Of a DNA stretch of 64,000 nt, positions 1-8,425 are shown piece after piece; position 1 is the first letter of the stretch, and every line of letters begins with the position of its first letter. The position numbers and the translations under genes were made by a program. The notes beneath the pieces were generated by a model, which searched no databases, was not told where the DNA came from, and saw only the letters and a list, made by a program, of their open reading frames with translations. Origin of the DNA: an uncultured Rhodospirillaceae bacterium (lineage in GTDB: Bacteria > Pseudomonadota > Alphaproteobacteria > Rhodospirillales > Magnetospirillaceae); assembly GCA_903901915.1 (NCBI GenBank), contig CAIUSV010000057.1:1-64000 (forward strand), given 5' to 3'.

Positions 1-349
1 CGGCCGCCATCCAGGCGCTCCACGCCGGCGCGCGCGACCGGGCGTGGAGAATATCCACCCCCCTCTCCGTGATGATCCTGGCCAGCTGGTCGGCGTTGCG
101 CCGGATCACCAGCGGATTCTTGCTGGCCAGCGGCAGGGTGATGTGCTCGACGCCGGCCCGGGTCAGTTCGCGCGCCATGGGGCCACCCTCCGAGGCGACG
201 ATGGCGGTCCAGCCCGCCTCGGCCAGCGCCACCGCCAGATCGACGGTACCGCGCTCGACCCCGCCGGTGACCAGGGCGGGCAGCACCTGCATCACGACCG
301 GTTGACGGACCGGCGGCAAGGGCGCATCGATGTGAACAGCGTCGTCCAT
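1..349 (-). CDS. Glycosyltransferase, GT4/GT-B N-terminal part (cut by window start)
   Basis: The minus strand is open from an ATG at 349 to the window edge, giving 116 residues of an incomplete protein. The N-terminus has the first Rossmann strand of a GT-B glycosyltransferase (VMQVLPALVTGGVERGTVDL) with the glycine loop TGGVERG. It continues with strand/helix repeats such as TAIVASEGGPMARELTRAG and VDILHARSRAPAW. This layout is typical of GT4 enzymes that add sugars to lipid A core or polysaccharide in the cytoplasm. Only the acceptor-side domain is visible, so the donor-binding EX7E region cannot be checked. It is divergent from the hydrolase at 378, with a 28-bp gap. Family call is good; the substrate is unknown. 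Confidence 0.8.
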   Translation of the reverse strand, partial: MDDAVHIDAPLPPVRQPVVMQVLPALVTGGVERGTVDLAVALAEAGWTAIVASEGGPMARELTRAGVEHITLPLASKNPLVIRRNADQLARIITERGVDILHARSRAPAWSAWMAA

Positions 350-377
350 GGACATCCAGAAAAGCGGGGCCTGACCA

Positions 378-1151
378 ATGACCGGAACAGATGGGGGCGG
401 GATATTATCACGGCCCGACGGCGCGACAATCGCATACCGCAGGCTGGATGGCAAAAAGCCCGGAATCGTGTTTCTGCATGGCTATCATTCCGACATGGCC
501 GGTACCAAGGCGCTGGCGCTGGAAGCGCTGTGCCGCGACCGGGGGTTGGCGTTTCTGCGCTTCGACTATTTCGGTCACGGCCTGTCCTCGGGCGAGGCGC
601 GGCACGGCACCGTCGGGCGCTGGGCCGCCGACGCGGTGGCGGCACTCGATACCCTGACCGAAGGGCCGCAGATCCTGGTGGGATCAAGCCTTGGCGGCTG
701 GGTCGCGCTGCTGGCGGCGCTGGAGCGGCGCGACCGTGTCGCCGCCGTGGTGGGAGTCGCCGCCGCGCCCGATTTCACCGAAGACCTGATGTGGCAGGAA
801 TTTTCGTTCGAGCAGCGCCGCCAGTTGATGGAGCAGGGTGAGATTTCGTTGCCCAACGACTATGACGCCGAAAACCCCTGGCGGGTAAATCGCTCGCTGA
901 TCGAGGACGGCCGCAACCACCTGCTGTTGCGTGACAGCATCAACCTGGCCTGCCCGGTGCGGCTGATTCACGGCCAGCGGGACGCCGACGTGCCGTGGCA
1001 GACCGCGCTGCAACTGGCCGACAATCTGGCCACCACCGACGTCGAGGTGATCCTGATCAAAGACGGCGACCACCGGCTGTCGCGCGACAGCGACCTGGAA
1101 CGGTTGTGCCGCGTGGTGACGGACCTGCTCTCCGTCCCGGTTGCGCCATAA
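378..1151 (+). CDS. Alpha/beta hydrolase
   Basis: This 257-residue protein has the alpha/beta hydrolase fold. It shows an early HG oxyanion motif (VFLHGYHSD, about residue 33), the nucleophile elbow GSSLGG (about 102-107, Ser nucleophile), a likely acid residue in the HGQRDADVP segment (about 200) and a catalytic His in KDGDHRLS (about 230). The GHGLSSGE and HGQRDADVP segments resemble the ABHD10/BAAT-like serine hydrolase group, which are esterases or thioesterases. There is no signal peptide, so it is probably cytoplasmic. It is short-spaced and divergent from the GT at 349 and does not obviously belong to the polysaccharide pathway. The substrate cannot be read from sequence. Confidence 0.85.
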   Translation: MTGTDGGGILSRPDGATIAYRRLDGKKPGIVFLHGYHSDMAGTKALALEALCRDRGLAFLRFDYFGHGLSSGEARHGTVGRWAADAVAALDTLTEGPQILVGSSLGGWVALLAALERRDRVAAVVGVAAAPDFTEDLMWQEFSFEQRRQLMEQGEISLPNDYDAENPWRVNRSLIEDGRNHLLLRDSINLACPVRLIHGQRDADVPWQTALQLADNLATTDVEVILIKDGDHRLSRDSDLERLCRVVTDLLSVPVAP

Positions 1152-1202
1152 GGGAAACACCTTAGTTTCGTTGGGTGAAGAAACAAGATAGGGTTTCGGG
1201 TG

Positions 1203-1637
1203 ATGATTGGTTCAGCCCGCCGCGTATCCCTCTGCCTCGCCACCGCCGCCGTGCTCCTGACGGCGCCGGGCTGCGCCATCGTCAGCGACAGCCAGACCGT
1301 CGAGGATTTGAAGGCCGGCGCCGACATGCACACCACCTTCCGGGTGACGACATCGCCCCCGGCCGCCTGCTCCAAGGTCGCGCGAATGCTGATGTGGTGC
1401 GCCGGCGGCCCCAACTACCATTACCGCTGCAACATCTCATCCGACGGCAACCGGGCCGAGCTGTCGGGCACGCTCGAGGCGGTCTACCGCACCGAATTCT
1501 TCATGGTCACCGAATTCGTCAGGCGCGGTGGCGACACCGAGGCGACGGTGCACCAACTCGACAGCCTGCTGGTCTACGACTACGCCCCGATGATCGAAAA
1601 ATATCTGGCCGGCACCCTGGACTGCCGGCCGCGCTGA
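1203..1637 (+). CDS. Small predicted lipoprotein of unknown function
   Basis: This 144-residue protein starts with a short basic segment, a hydrophobic stretch (VSLCLATAAVLLT) and the sequence TAPGC. Together these look like a type II (lipoprotein) signal peptide, with Cys near residue 22 as the lipidated residue. The mature part has several further cysteines (AACS, MWCAGG, YRCN, LDC), suggesting periplasmic disulfides. I do not recognise a family. The ATG at 1203 directly follows an in-frame GTG at 1200; either could initiate. It converges on the GT ending at 1644, leaving 6 bp between stops. Real-gene status rests on the signal peptide and codon bias. Confidence 0.6.
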   Translation: MIGSARRVSLCLATAAVLLTAPGCAIVSDSQTVEDLKAGADMHTTFRVTTSPPAACSKVARMLMWCAGGPNYHYRCNISSDGNRAELSGTLEAVYRTEFFMVTEFVRRGGDTEATVHQLDSLLVYDYAPMIEKYLAGTLDCRPR

Positions 1638-1643
1638 TTCGGG

Positions 1644-2687
1644 TTACCGGCCGATCCCGCCGATACGCTCGAACTCTGCCGCCGCCTGATCCCAGCGCCA
1701 CGAGCGTTGCCGCTCCAGGCTGGCGCGGTGGAACCGCCGCCACAGATCGTCGTCGGTAAGGATGCGGATGCCCGCCGCGGCGAAGGCATCGTCTCCCCCG
1801 ACACAATAACCCGTTTCGCCCTCGATCACCCGCTCGCTCATGCAGGCGATATCGGCCAGAACCACCGGCACGCCCATGGCCTGGGCCTCGGCCACCGCCG
1901 AGCAGAAGGTCTCGCCGATATCGCCGCGATAGAGCAGGGCGCGCGCCTGGGCCAGTTCCTCCACCAACCGGGTCTTGGGCACCGGGCCGCGCAGGATCAC
2001 GCCGCGATCCGCCATGGCGGCTGCGCGCTCCAGCACCGGCCCCATGGCGGCGGCCTTGGCGGTGCCGGCAGCGCCATAGGTGGCGGTACCGGCGAAGACA
2101 TGCAGTTCGGCGGCGGGAACGGCGGGGCGGATACGGCGCGCCCACAGGTCCAACAGCCAGTCGAGCGATCGCATGGGATTGGAGGTGAACACCACCCGGG
2201 GCGGCGGCGCTGCGACGCGTTCGCCGGCATGGCAGAACAGATCGGTAAGGCCGTAGGGCACCACCTCGCGGCCGCCGGCGAAGGCCCAGCCGGGATAGGT
2301 CGAGGCGTGGCTGGCGCCCGAAAACACGATCACCGGACGGCGCCATGCCAGCTTCCACTGATAGCGCCACTTCAGCAGATAACCGGCGGGGTTGTGAATC
2401 CAGAAGATCACCCGCCGGGCATCCCGGCACAGCCGCAGCAGCTTGTCGCCGCGATTGGGGATGTAAAGGTCGGCGGACTCGGGAACCCCGTGCGAGATCG
2501 GTCGCCAGGTGACGCCGCGATGGACCTTCTCCGCCTCGCAGCGATTGCACACCAGCACCTGATGACCCCGCGCCGCCAGGGCGTTGGCCATTTCGACGAA
2601 CGAGGTCTCGGCGCCGCCCAGCGGTCGCTCGTCCAAGGTGGCACCGTCGAAGACGATGCCGTCGTCGGTCATGACGATGCGGGCCAA
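1644..2687 (-). CDS. Glycosyltransferase family 4
   Basis: This 347-residue GT-B protein shows an N-terminal Rossmann start (RIVMTDDGIVFDG, then RPLGGAETSFVEMANALAARGH), which is the usual GGAE loop of GT4 enzymes. A C-terminal donor domain contains GETFCSAVAEAQAMGVPVV (about 270-288), matching the E-x7-E donor-sugar site. The start is a TTG at 2687, three bases after the stop of the gene at 2691, with AAGGAA as ribosome-binding site; an in-frame ATG at 2672 would remove the first strand. It lies last in a minus-strand GT run and probably adds a sugar to a polysaccharide or core oligosaccharide. Donor and acceptor are unknown. Confidence 0.85.
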   Translation of the reverse strand: MARIVMTDDGIVFDGATLDERPLGGAETSFVEMANALAARGHQVLVCNRCEAEKVHRGVTWRPISHGVPESADLYIPNRGDKLLRLCRDARRVIFWIHNPAGYLLKWRYQWKLAWRRPVIVFSGASHASTYPGWAFAGGREVVPYGLTDLFCHAGERVAAPPPRVVFTSNPMRSLDWLLDLWARRIRPAVPAAELHVFAGTATYGAAGTAKAAAMGPVLERAAAMADRGVILRGPVPKTRLVEELAQARALLYRGDIGETFCSAVAEAQAMGVPVVLADIACMSERVIEGETGYCVGGDDAFAAAGIRILTDDDLWRRFHRASLERQRSWRWDQAAAEFERIGGIGR

Positions 2688-2690
2688 GGG

Positions 2691-3452
2691 CTATTCCTTC
2701 TCGTACCGGGCCTTGAGATGCGACAGCATGGGATAAAGTCCGGCGCAGACGGCGATGATAAAGCCGTAGCCGCCTTCCCGCCAGCCGCCGCGCCGGACGT
2801 AGCATTTGAAGAAGCGGCTGAACAGACGCCGGACGTTGCTGGCGGCCGACCCCCAGGTTTCGCCGCGCTCGCGCAGGTCCCTGGCCCGGGCGGTGGAATA
2901 GGAATCCAGCCGGCGGATCATGTCCGAGATGTTCTTGTCGACGTAGTGAAGCAACCGGTTGTTCAGCATCGGCCCCTTGGTGCCACGCCAGACCAGCGAC
3001 GGATGAACCCGGTCGTCGCCCCAGGTCTTGGCCGTCCGGCGGAATAGGCCGGGATAGGCGGCCTTGCCGTAGCTGGCACCCCAGCCATGCCGGACCAGCC
3101 GTTCGCCGATGAAATTATCCACCGGAATCTCGTGCCAATCGAAGGTGCTGGCGGCGATCACCCGGCGTACTTCGTCGGCCAGGGCGGGCGGAACGTGCTC
3201 GTCGGCATCCACCTCCAGCACCCAGTCGGTGCGGCAGGCGGCAATGCCGGTGTTGCGGCGGTCGCCCTCGCGGTCCCAGCTGCCCTCGACGATACGGGCG
3301 CCGGACCGGACCGCGATGTCCCTGGTGCCGTCGGTGCATTTGTCCAGCACCACCACCACTTCGTCGGCAAAGCCCAGCTTTTCCAGACAGGCGGGCAGCC
3401 GCCTTTCCTCGTTGTGAACCACCACCAGGGCGGTCAGGGTGGGAGAGGTCAT
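2691..3452 (-). CDS. Glycosyltransferase family 2 (WaaE/KdtX-like)
   Basis: This 253-residue GT-A enzyme begins with LTALVVVHNEERRLPACLEKL and has the acidic donor/metal motif DWVLEVDADEHVPPALADE (about 76-94, core DAD). The pattern of NEE followed by DEVVVVLDKCTDGT, ending in a basic amphipathic region (RRLFSRFFKCYVRRGG) near a hydrophobic segment, is typical of the WaaE/KdtX group. Those enzymes add a hexose to LPS core or related lipids on the inner face of the membrane. It is followed after 3 bp by the GT4 at 2687, implying co-transcription. The exact sugar is not inferable. Confidence 0.85.
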   Translation of the reverse strand: MTSPTLTALVVVHNEERRLPACLEKLGFADEVVVVLDKCTDGTRDIAVRSGARIVEGSWDREGDRRNTGIAACRTDWVLEVDADEHVPPALADEVRRVIAASTFDWHEIPVDNFIGERLVRHGWGASYGKAAYPGLFRRTAKTWGDDRVHPSLVWRGTKGPMLNNRLLHYVDKNISDMIRRLDSYSTARARDLRERGETWGSAASNVRRLFSRFFKCYVRRGGWREGGYGFIIAVCAGLYPMLSHLKARYEKE

Positions 3453-3540
3453 TGTTCGAGGCCCTCAATCGCCGGGCGGCCGCTCCCCGACCTTGGCTCC
3501 GCCGTTGTCGCTCCGGGCGCCTCAATGGCGCCGCGCTCGC

Positions 3541-4683
3541 TCATGGCCGGTTCCCCCGGAAGCGAGGAAAGATCCGCCTGCGGGCGTGGGCCATGGCGGT
3601 GCGGTAGGTCTCCAGCGTCTCGGCCATGCGGCGGTCGAAGCGCATGTCCCGTTCGGCCAGATGGCGAGCATTGGCGGCAACGGCGGCGGCGGCGGCGCCA
3701 CCGGCCATCACCTCGGCCATGGCGGCGGCCAGCCCGGCCGGCTCGGCCGGCGGCACCAGCCAGCCGGTCTCGCCGTCGATGACGATCTCGGGCACGCCGC
3801 CGACGGCGCTGGCCACCACCGGCTTGCCGACGGCGAAGGCCTGCACGGCGACGCGCGGCTGTGCCTCGGTCAGCGATGGAATCACCACCGCGTCTCCCAT
3901 CTGCATCAGTTCGGACACATCATCGCGATAGCCGGTGAACACCACCCGGCCGGCAAGCCCCAATTCGCCGACCCGGCGATGCAACTCGGCCTCGAACCCG
4001 GCGCATTCCTCGGTGGCGGAACCGACGATCACCAGAGTCGGGAGGCCCGCCAGCCGTGCCAAAGCCTCGATCAGGTGGTTCTGGCCCTTGTCGGGACGGA
4101 TCATGCCGACGCAGACCCAGCAGAACGCCTGTTCGGCAACACCCAGATCCGCCCGCAGCCGGGCACGGGTGGCGACCGGATCGGGTAGGTCGAAGAACCG
4201 TTCGTCCGCCCAGCCACCGATAGCGGTCGAGCGTCGGGGATCGGCCAGGCCGATCTCCAGCAGATGCCGTCGGGTGCACTCCGCCACGGTGATGACGTGA
4301 TCGGCGCCCAGCCGCCATTGCAGCCGGCGGATGGCGGTGGGCTTCAGCGGCTGGTTGACATGACGCGACCGCACCACCGCGCACAGGTCAAGACAGGCGG
4401 CGGCGGCCTTGGCATCGCGGGTGACGTGGGAGTCGATCACCTCGACGTCCTTTTCGATCACCATCCGTCGCAGCGCCCGGATGGTGGCGGGTCGCCACGG
4501 GCGGTCGAAGTCGAATGCCACCGTCGGCAATCCCGCCGCCACCGCCCGCCGGTAGGGTTCGCCGTCGGCCGGCGCCGCCAGCCACACCGAATGGCCGTGA
4601 GCCTGGAGCCAGCGGACCTGTTCCATGGTACGATGTTCCATGCCGCCCCAGTTGCGACCGGGAATGGTGTGGAGGATGCGCAA
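3541..4683 (-). CDS. Glycosyltransferase family 4
   Basis: This 380-residue GT-B protein has an N-terminal loop GRNWGGMEHRTMEQVRWL, a donor-domain start at CVGMIRPDKGQNHLIEALARL (about 190) and the C-terminal EX7E site at SLTEAQPRVAVQAFAVGKP (about 272). The start is a TTG at 4683: no ATG is available near the first strand RILHTIPG, and a strong GGGGAGAGG ribosome-binding site lies 5 bases upstream. A perfect inverted repeat ends immediately before that site. It resembles WbpX/RfaG-like GT4 enzymes of O-antigen or core synthesis. An 88-bp gap separates it from the downstream GT2. Confidence 0.87.
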   Translation of the reverse strand: MRILHTIPGRNWGGMEHRTMEQVRWLQAHGHSVWLAAPADGEPYRRAVAAGLPTVAFDFDRPWRPATIRALRRMVIEKDVEVIDSHVTRDAKAAAACLDLCAVVRSRHVNQPLKPTAIRRLQWRLGADHVITVAECTRRHLLEIGLADPRRSTAIGGWADERFFDLPDPVATRARLRADLGVAEQAFCWVCVGMIRPDKGQNHLIEALARLAGLPTLVIVGSATEECAGFEAELHRRVGELGLAGRVVFTGYRDDVSELMQMGDAVVIPSLTEAQPRVAVQAFAVGKPVVASAVGGVPEIVIDGETGWLVPPAEPAGLAAAMAEVMAGGAAAAAVAANARHLAERDMRFDRRMAETLETYRTAMAHARRRIFPRFRGNRP

Positions 4684-4697
4684 GCCGGCCTCTCCCC

Positions 4698-4748
4698 GTG
4701 GATAGAATCTAACATTTGCGTCCTCGACAAATGTTAGATTCTATCCAC
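4698..4748. repeat. Perfect 21-bp inverted repeat with 9-base loop upstream of a GT gene
   Basis: The arms 4698-4718 and 4728-4748 are exact reverse complements (left arm begins GTGGATAGAATCTAAC), separated by the 9-base loop 4719-4727. The arms are AT-rich against a GC-rich background. On the minus strand the hairpin ends directly before the GGGGAGAGG ribosome-binding site of the TTG-started GT gene at 4683. Neither flank has a run of T, so it is not a classical intrinsic terminator. It could be an operator, a translational or attenuator hairpin, or a scar of a mobile element; the sequence does not decide between these. Confidence 0.85.
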
Positions 4749-4811
4749 AATTCAATCAGTTGGTGGGCCGATTCACCTGGCGCTTGGGAACCAAGCATCA
4801 GGATCGGACCA

Positions 4812-5543
4812 CTAGGTCAATACCATGCGCCGCCACCAGACCGGCGGCGCCGGCGGCGGCAGGACGACGGATTTCAGGCCCCTGGCCGCCAATGCCTCCA
4901 GCAGCAGCCGCAGCAAGGTAATGGTGACGGCGGGTTTGAACTCGGCGCCGGGGCGGTCGTTGATCGGCTGGTCGTGCATCAGCACAATGCCGCCGGGCAG
5001 GCGCGGATCGGCCATCAAGCGCTCGACCTCGCGGCGGCATTCCGGTTCGACATCGGCGACAGCGGCGCAACGGGTGGAGATCATGTGGTCCTCGGTCGAT
5101 GGTCCCCAGTGGACGACGGCGCAACCGGGCCGCCACCGCGCCAGGGTGCGATGAACCCGGGCCGATCGCCAGCCGCCATTATAGGGCAGCCGCACCAGAT
5201 AGGGACTTGGCGTCGGGCGGTACCGCGCCAGCAGCGTCTCGCAGCGTTCCATGTCGTCGGTCAGTCGCCGGGGAGACTCGCGGTCGAGGCGAACATGGTC
5301 CCAGCCGTGGGCATAGACCGCATGACCGCGCCGGACGGTCTGGGCCACCAGCTCCGGCGCCAGGACGGCGCGGCAGCCGCTCATGAAGAAGGTGGCCTTG
5401 GCGCCAAACCGCTCAAGCAGGTCCAGCATGGCCGGCATGGTGTCGGGCATGGGGGCGTCGTCCACCGTGATCGCCACCGTGCCGCGATCCGGCAGCGAGC
5501 GCATCACCGGCCGCCAGGCGCCGAAAGACCAGGAAATCCGCAA
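4812..5543 (-). CDS. Polysaccharide deacetylase (NodB homology domain)
   Basis: This 243-residue protein carries the NodB motifs: TVAITVDDAPMPDT (motif 1 with catalytic Asp pair, about 22-35), AHGWDHVRLD (motif 2, H-x3-H metal ligands, about 75-84) and RLPYNGGWRS (motif 3, R-x-P-Y, about 118). A later HD pair (VLMHDQP) gives the catalytic His. These are carbohydrate esterase 4 enzymes that remove N-acetyl groups from polymers or lipid-linked sugars. It has no signal peptide, so a cytoplasmic or lipid-linked substrate is likely. Initiation is probably TTG at 5543, with GGGAGG 9 bases upstream. It sits between the GT-GT fusion and the GT4 gene. Confidence 0.85.
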   Translation of the reverse strand: MRISWSFGAWRPVMRSLPDRGTVAITVDDAPMPDTMPAMLDLLERFGAKATFFMSGCRAVLAPELVAQTVRRGHAVYAHGWDHVRLDRESPRRLTDDMERCETLLARYRPTPSPYLVRLPYNGGWRSARVHRTLARWRPGCAVVHWGPSTEDHMISTRCAAVADVEPECRREVERLMADPRLPGGIVLMHDQPINDRPGAEFKPAVTITLLRLLLEALAARGLKSVVLPPPAPPVWWRRMVLT

Positions 5544-5605
5544 CCGTTACCGCCTCCCGCCGAGAACGCGGCGCATGGTGCCATGGGGACCGCCCGGCGG
5601 CAACA

Positions 5606-8425
5606 TCAGTCCTCGGCCGCCTCGCGCAGGATGCGGGCCGTCAGGTCGGCGGTCCGGGTCCACGAGAAGTCGGTGGCGCGGCGCAGCCCCCTGGCTGCCA
5701 TCTCGTCCCACAGGTCGCGATCGCCAAGAAGGCGGCTTATCTGCGCGGCCATGGCGACGTCGTCGCCCGGCGCCGCCAGCAAGGCGGCGTCACCGACGAT
5801 CTCGGGCATGGCCGCGGCATCGGAACACACCACCGGAAGCCCCGATGCCATGGCCTCCACCAGCGGATTGCCGAAGGTCTCGACCAGCGATGGAAACACG
5901 AAAACGTCGGCGACACGGTAAAGTTCGGCGACGCGGTTGGGGGCGAGGCCGCCCAGGAACTCCACCCGGCCGGCGATCCCGAGTTTGGCGCACAGCTTGC
6001 GCAACCGGCTGGCATAGGCCGGATCGAGTTCGTTGCCGGCGATGACGAGGCCGATGTCGGGATGATCGGCGCCCAGACGGGCGACGGCGCGGAGCAGCGT
6101 CTCGAAATTCTTCTGGACATAGATGTCCGACACCGCCAGCAGACGGCCGGGGATGCGCGCCGCCCCGTCGTCCGGGGGATGGAACAGGGCGCCGACGCCG
6201 TGATGCACCACGTCGATACGCGAATCGGCGTCAAGCCGGAACACGTCGAGGAAGGTCCGGGCCGCATGGCGCGAAACGATGATGGCGCGACGGCAGGTCC
6301 TGAAGCAGGTCCAGGTCAACAGCCTGACCCCCAGCCAGTAGAGGCGCTTGGACAATCGCTCCTCCAGGGCCGTCACCTCGAAGGCGTTGCGCAGCAGGAT
6401 CACCGAGTGGCATCCCCACACCGGCCCGTAATTGGCCGGCGAAAACACCACGTCGGCGCCAAGCCGCCGCGCCAGCAGCGGAACCGCCACCTGCTCCTGC
6501 ACCATGACGGTGGCCAGCCTGGAACAGGTCGGCAGCAGATGCAGCGGCAACGGACCACAGAGCTCGCGGGCCATCTCTTCCTGGTCACGCTGGACCACCA
6601 CATGGATGTCTAGATGATGCCGGTCGGCCAGCAGGGGCAGAAGGTTGCGAAGATAGGTGACGCCGCCGCCGCTTTTGGCATGAACCGCGTTGACCAGCAC
6701 CCGGATCGGCTTGACCGCCACCGGAGAAGCCCGCGGCACGTTGCGGTTCAGACCATCCAGAATGGCGCCAACATGGTGAGCCCAGGTAAACCGGGCCAGT
6801 GCCCGTGCCCTCCCCTCGGCTCCGGCACTACGGCACCATAGCGGGCGGGCGGCGACCAGGGCGAGCCCACGGGCCAATTCGTCCACGTTTCCCGGAACGA
6901 CCAACAGGCCGCATTGCCCCGGCCCGGCCAACCCGTCGGGATCGACCATTTCCGACAGGCGCGGAGCACCGGCCAACACCTCGCCGATCTGGCCCAGGTC
7001 GCTGGCCAGCACCGGCCGCGCCATGCCCATGTACTCGAACAGCTTGGTCGGAGAACCAAAGAATTCCGAACCGTCCGGGTTGGGCACATGAGGAGCGACC
7101 AGGATGTCAGAGGCGGCGAGGTACACCGGCGCCCGGTGGGGCGGCACCAAGCCGGTGAAGGTATAAAAGCCGGCCAGACCCTCGTTCTCCAGCAGGTCCT
7201 CGATCGCCGAACGGTTGACGCCGTCACCGACGAAAACCACATGCAACCGGGACCGCCGCAGCCACTCCTCGCGCTCGTTCCGCAGGCGAATCAGCGCCTT
7301 GGCCAGGACCTCGGCACCGTGCCACATGCCGAAGGTGCCGACGAAGGTGGCGACCATGGCGTCTTCGGGAATGCCGTGGTCGCGGCGCAGCCGGGCGATG
7401 TCTTCGGCGGTGAAGCGGGCGGGGTCGAACACCTCGGGATCGAAACCGTTGGCGTGGGTGACGATGCGCGCCGCCTCGATGCCACGGTCGATCAGTTCCT
7501 GGCGCAGCGGCTCTGACACCGTCACCACCAGATGGGCGTGGCGCAACACCACATCCTCGGCCAATTCGGCCAGTCGTGCCAGCTTGAGCGGCGCCCCCCA
7601 GTTGCGGTTGATCCATACCTCGGACCCGTTGTACTCGACCACCAGGGGAATGTTGAGGCGCCTGGCCACCTTGACCGCGGTGAAGCTGCCCAGGCTGAGG
7701 CGATGGTAGAGAAAGGCGAAGCGATGGCGCGGCAACCCGCGTGTCCACCGTTCCAGCACGGCGTTATAACGATAGGAATTGAGTTCGCGGGGGTAGACGA
7801 AGCCTTGGCTCAACGAGACCCGGCTGACGACGACACCGTCAAGCCCCCCCAGTTCCGGAGCTTCGCCGGGAGAGACGTAGGCGACCGAACCTCCGCCACG
7901 GGTCAACGCCTTGATCACCCCGGCGGTATGCGACACCGAACCTCCGGCGGTCACGCCCGCCCACAGATTCGACTTGATGTAGAGCACGTCGCGGCACTCC
8001 GCCGACAGCGGACACACTTGCCTCGGCGTTTCCCGCAACCGCCGCAGCCGGAAGAACTGGCAACCGGCGATCGCCAGCGCCGTCATGGTACGCCAAGCGA
8101 TGCCAAGCACCGCCGATGCGAGACTGAACAGATCATCGCGGCGAATGGCACCGGCTGCGTCCACCAGCAGGACGCGCTCGGCCCTGGCGACATGGGCGAG
8201 CAGGCGCAGCAGCGGGATGAAGGCGTTCCAGTCCCGTCCGGGAGTGGGAACGTAGATGGTCCGTGCGTGGATCTCCCGCAGTTGCCCGAGAGCGTCGATG
8301 GCGTGGCGGGCACGCAACGCCGACACCACCACATTGCGGATCGGACCGCCCGCCAACCGCTCGAGATCGGCGAGATAGTCTTGGGGCAACGGATAATAGG
8401 ACAGCGCGATCCGGGGATCCATCAT
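5606..8425 (-). CDS. Two-domain glycosyltransferase fusion (GT4-GT4)
   Basis: This 939-residue protein holds two complete GT-B modules. The first, after about 160 residues without a recognised motif, begins at SNLWAGVTAGGSVSHTAGVI and has its donor site at GSPTKLFEYMGMARPVL (about 465). The second begins near residue 572 (RVLVNAVHAKSGGGVTYLRN) and has a canonical EX7E site in LVETFGNPLVEAMASG (about 865). Each module alone would be normal size, so the fusion may add two sugars in succession. The start ATG at 8425 overlaps the stop of the upstream gene as ATGA; longer in-frame starts lack homology. Sequencing error joining two genes is unlikely because one frame is kept throughout. Confidence 0.88.
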   Translation of the reverse strand: MMDPRIALSYYPLPQDYLADLERLAGGPIRNVVVSALRARHAIDALGQLREIHARTIYVPTPGRDWNAFIPLLRLLAHVARAERVLLVDAAGAIRRDDLFSLASAVLGIAWRTMTALAIAGCQFFRLRRLRETPRQVCPLSAECRDVLYIKSNLWAGVTAGGSVSHTAGVIKALTRGGGSVAYVSPGEAPELGGLDGVVVSRVSLSQGFVYPRELNSYRYNAVLERWTRGLPRHRFAFLYHRLSLGSFTAVKVARRLNIPLVVEYNGSEVWINRNWGAPLKLARLAELAEDVVLRHAHLVVTVSEPLRQELIDRGIEAARIVTHANGFDPEVFDPARFTAEDIARLRRDHGIPEDAMVATFVGTFGMWHGAEVLAKALIRLRNEREEWLRRSRLHVVFVGDGVNRSAIEDLLENEGLAGFYTFTGLVPPHRAPVYLAASDILVAPHVPNPDGSEFFGSPTKLFEYMGMARPVLASDLGQIGEVLAGAPRLSEMVDPDGLAGPGQCGLLVVPGNVDELARGLALVAARPLWCRSAGAEGRARALARFTWAHHVGAILDGLNRNVPRASPVAVKPIRVLVNAVHAKSGGGVTYLRNLLPLLADRHHLDIHVVVQRDQEEMARELCGPLPLHLLPTCSRLATVMVQEQVAVPLLARRLGADVVFSPANYGPVWGCHSVILLRNAFEVTALEERLSKRLYWLGVRLLTWTCFRTCRRAIIVSRHAARTFLDVFRLDADSRIDVVHHGVGALFHPPDDGAARIPGRLLAVSDIYVQKNFETLLRAVARLGADHPDIGLVIAGNELDPAYASRLRKLCAKLGIAGRVEFLGGLAPNRVAELYRVADVFVFPSLVETFGNPLVEAMASGLPVVCSDAAAMPEIVGDAALLAAPGDDVAMAAQISRLLGDRDLWDEMAARGLRRATDFSWTRTADLTARILREAAED

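Noticed and set aside
4684-4811. Intrinsic terminator at the inverted repeat
   Set aside because: The stem is perfect but there is no T-run on either side, and it lies directly before a ribosome-binding site.
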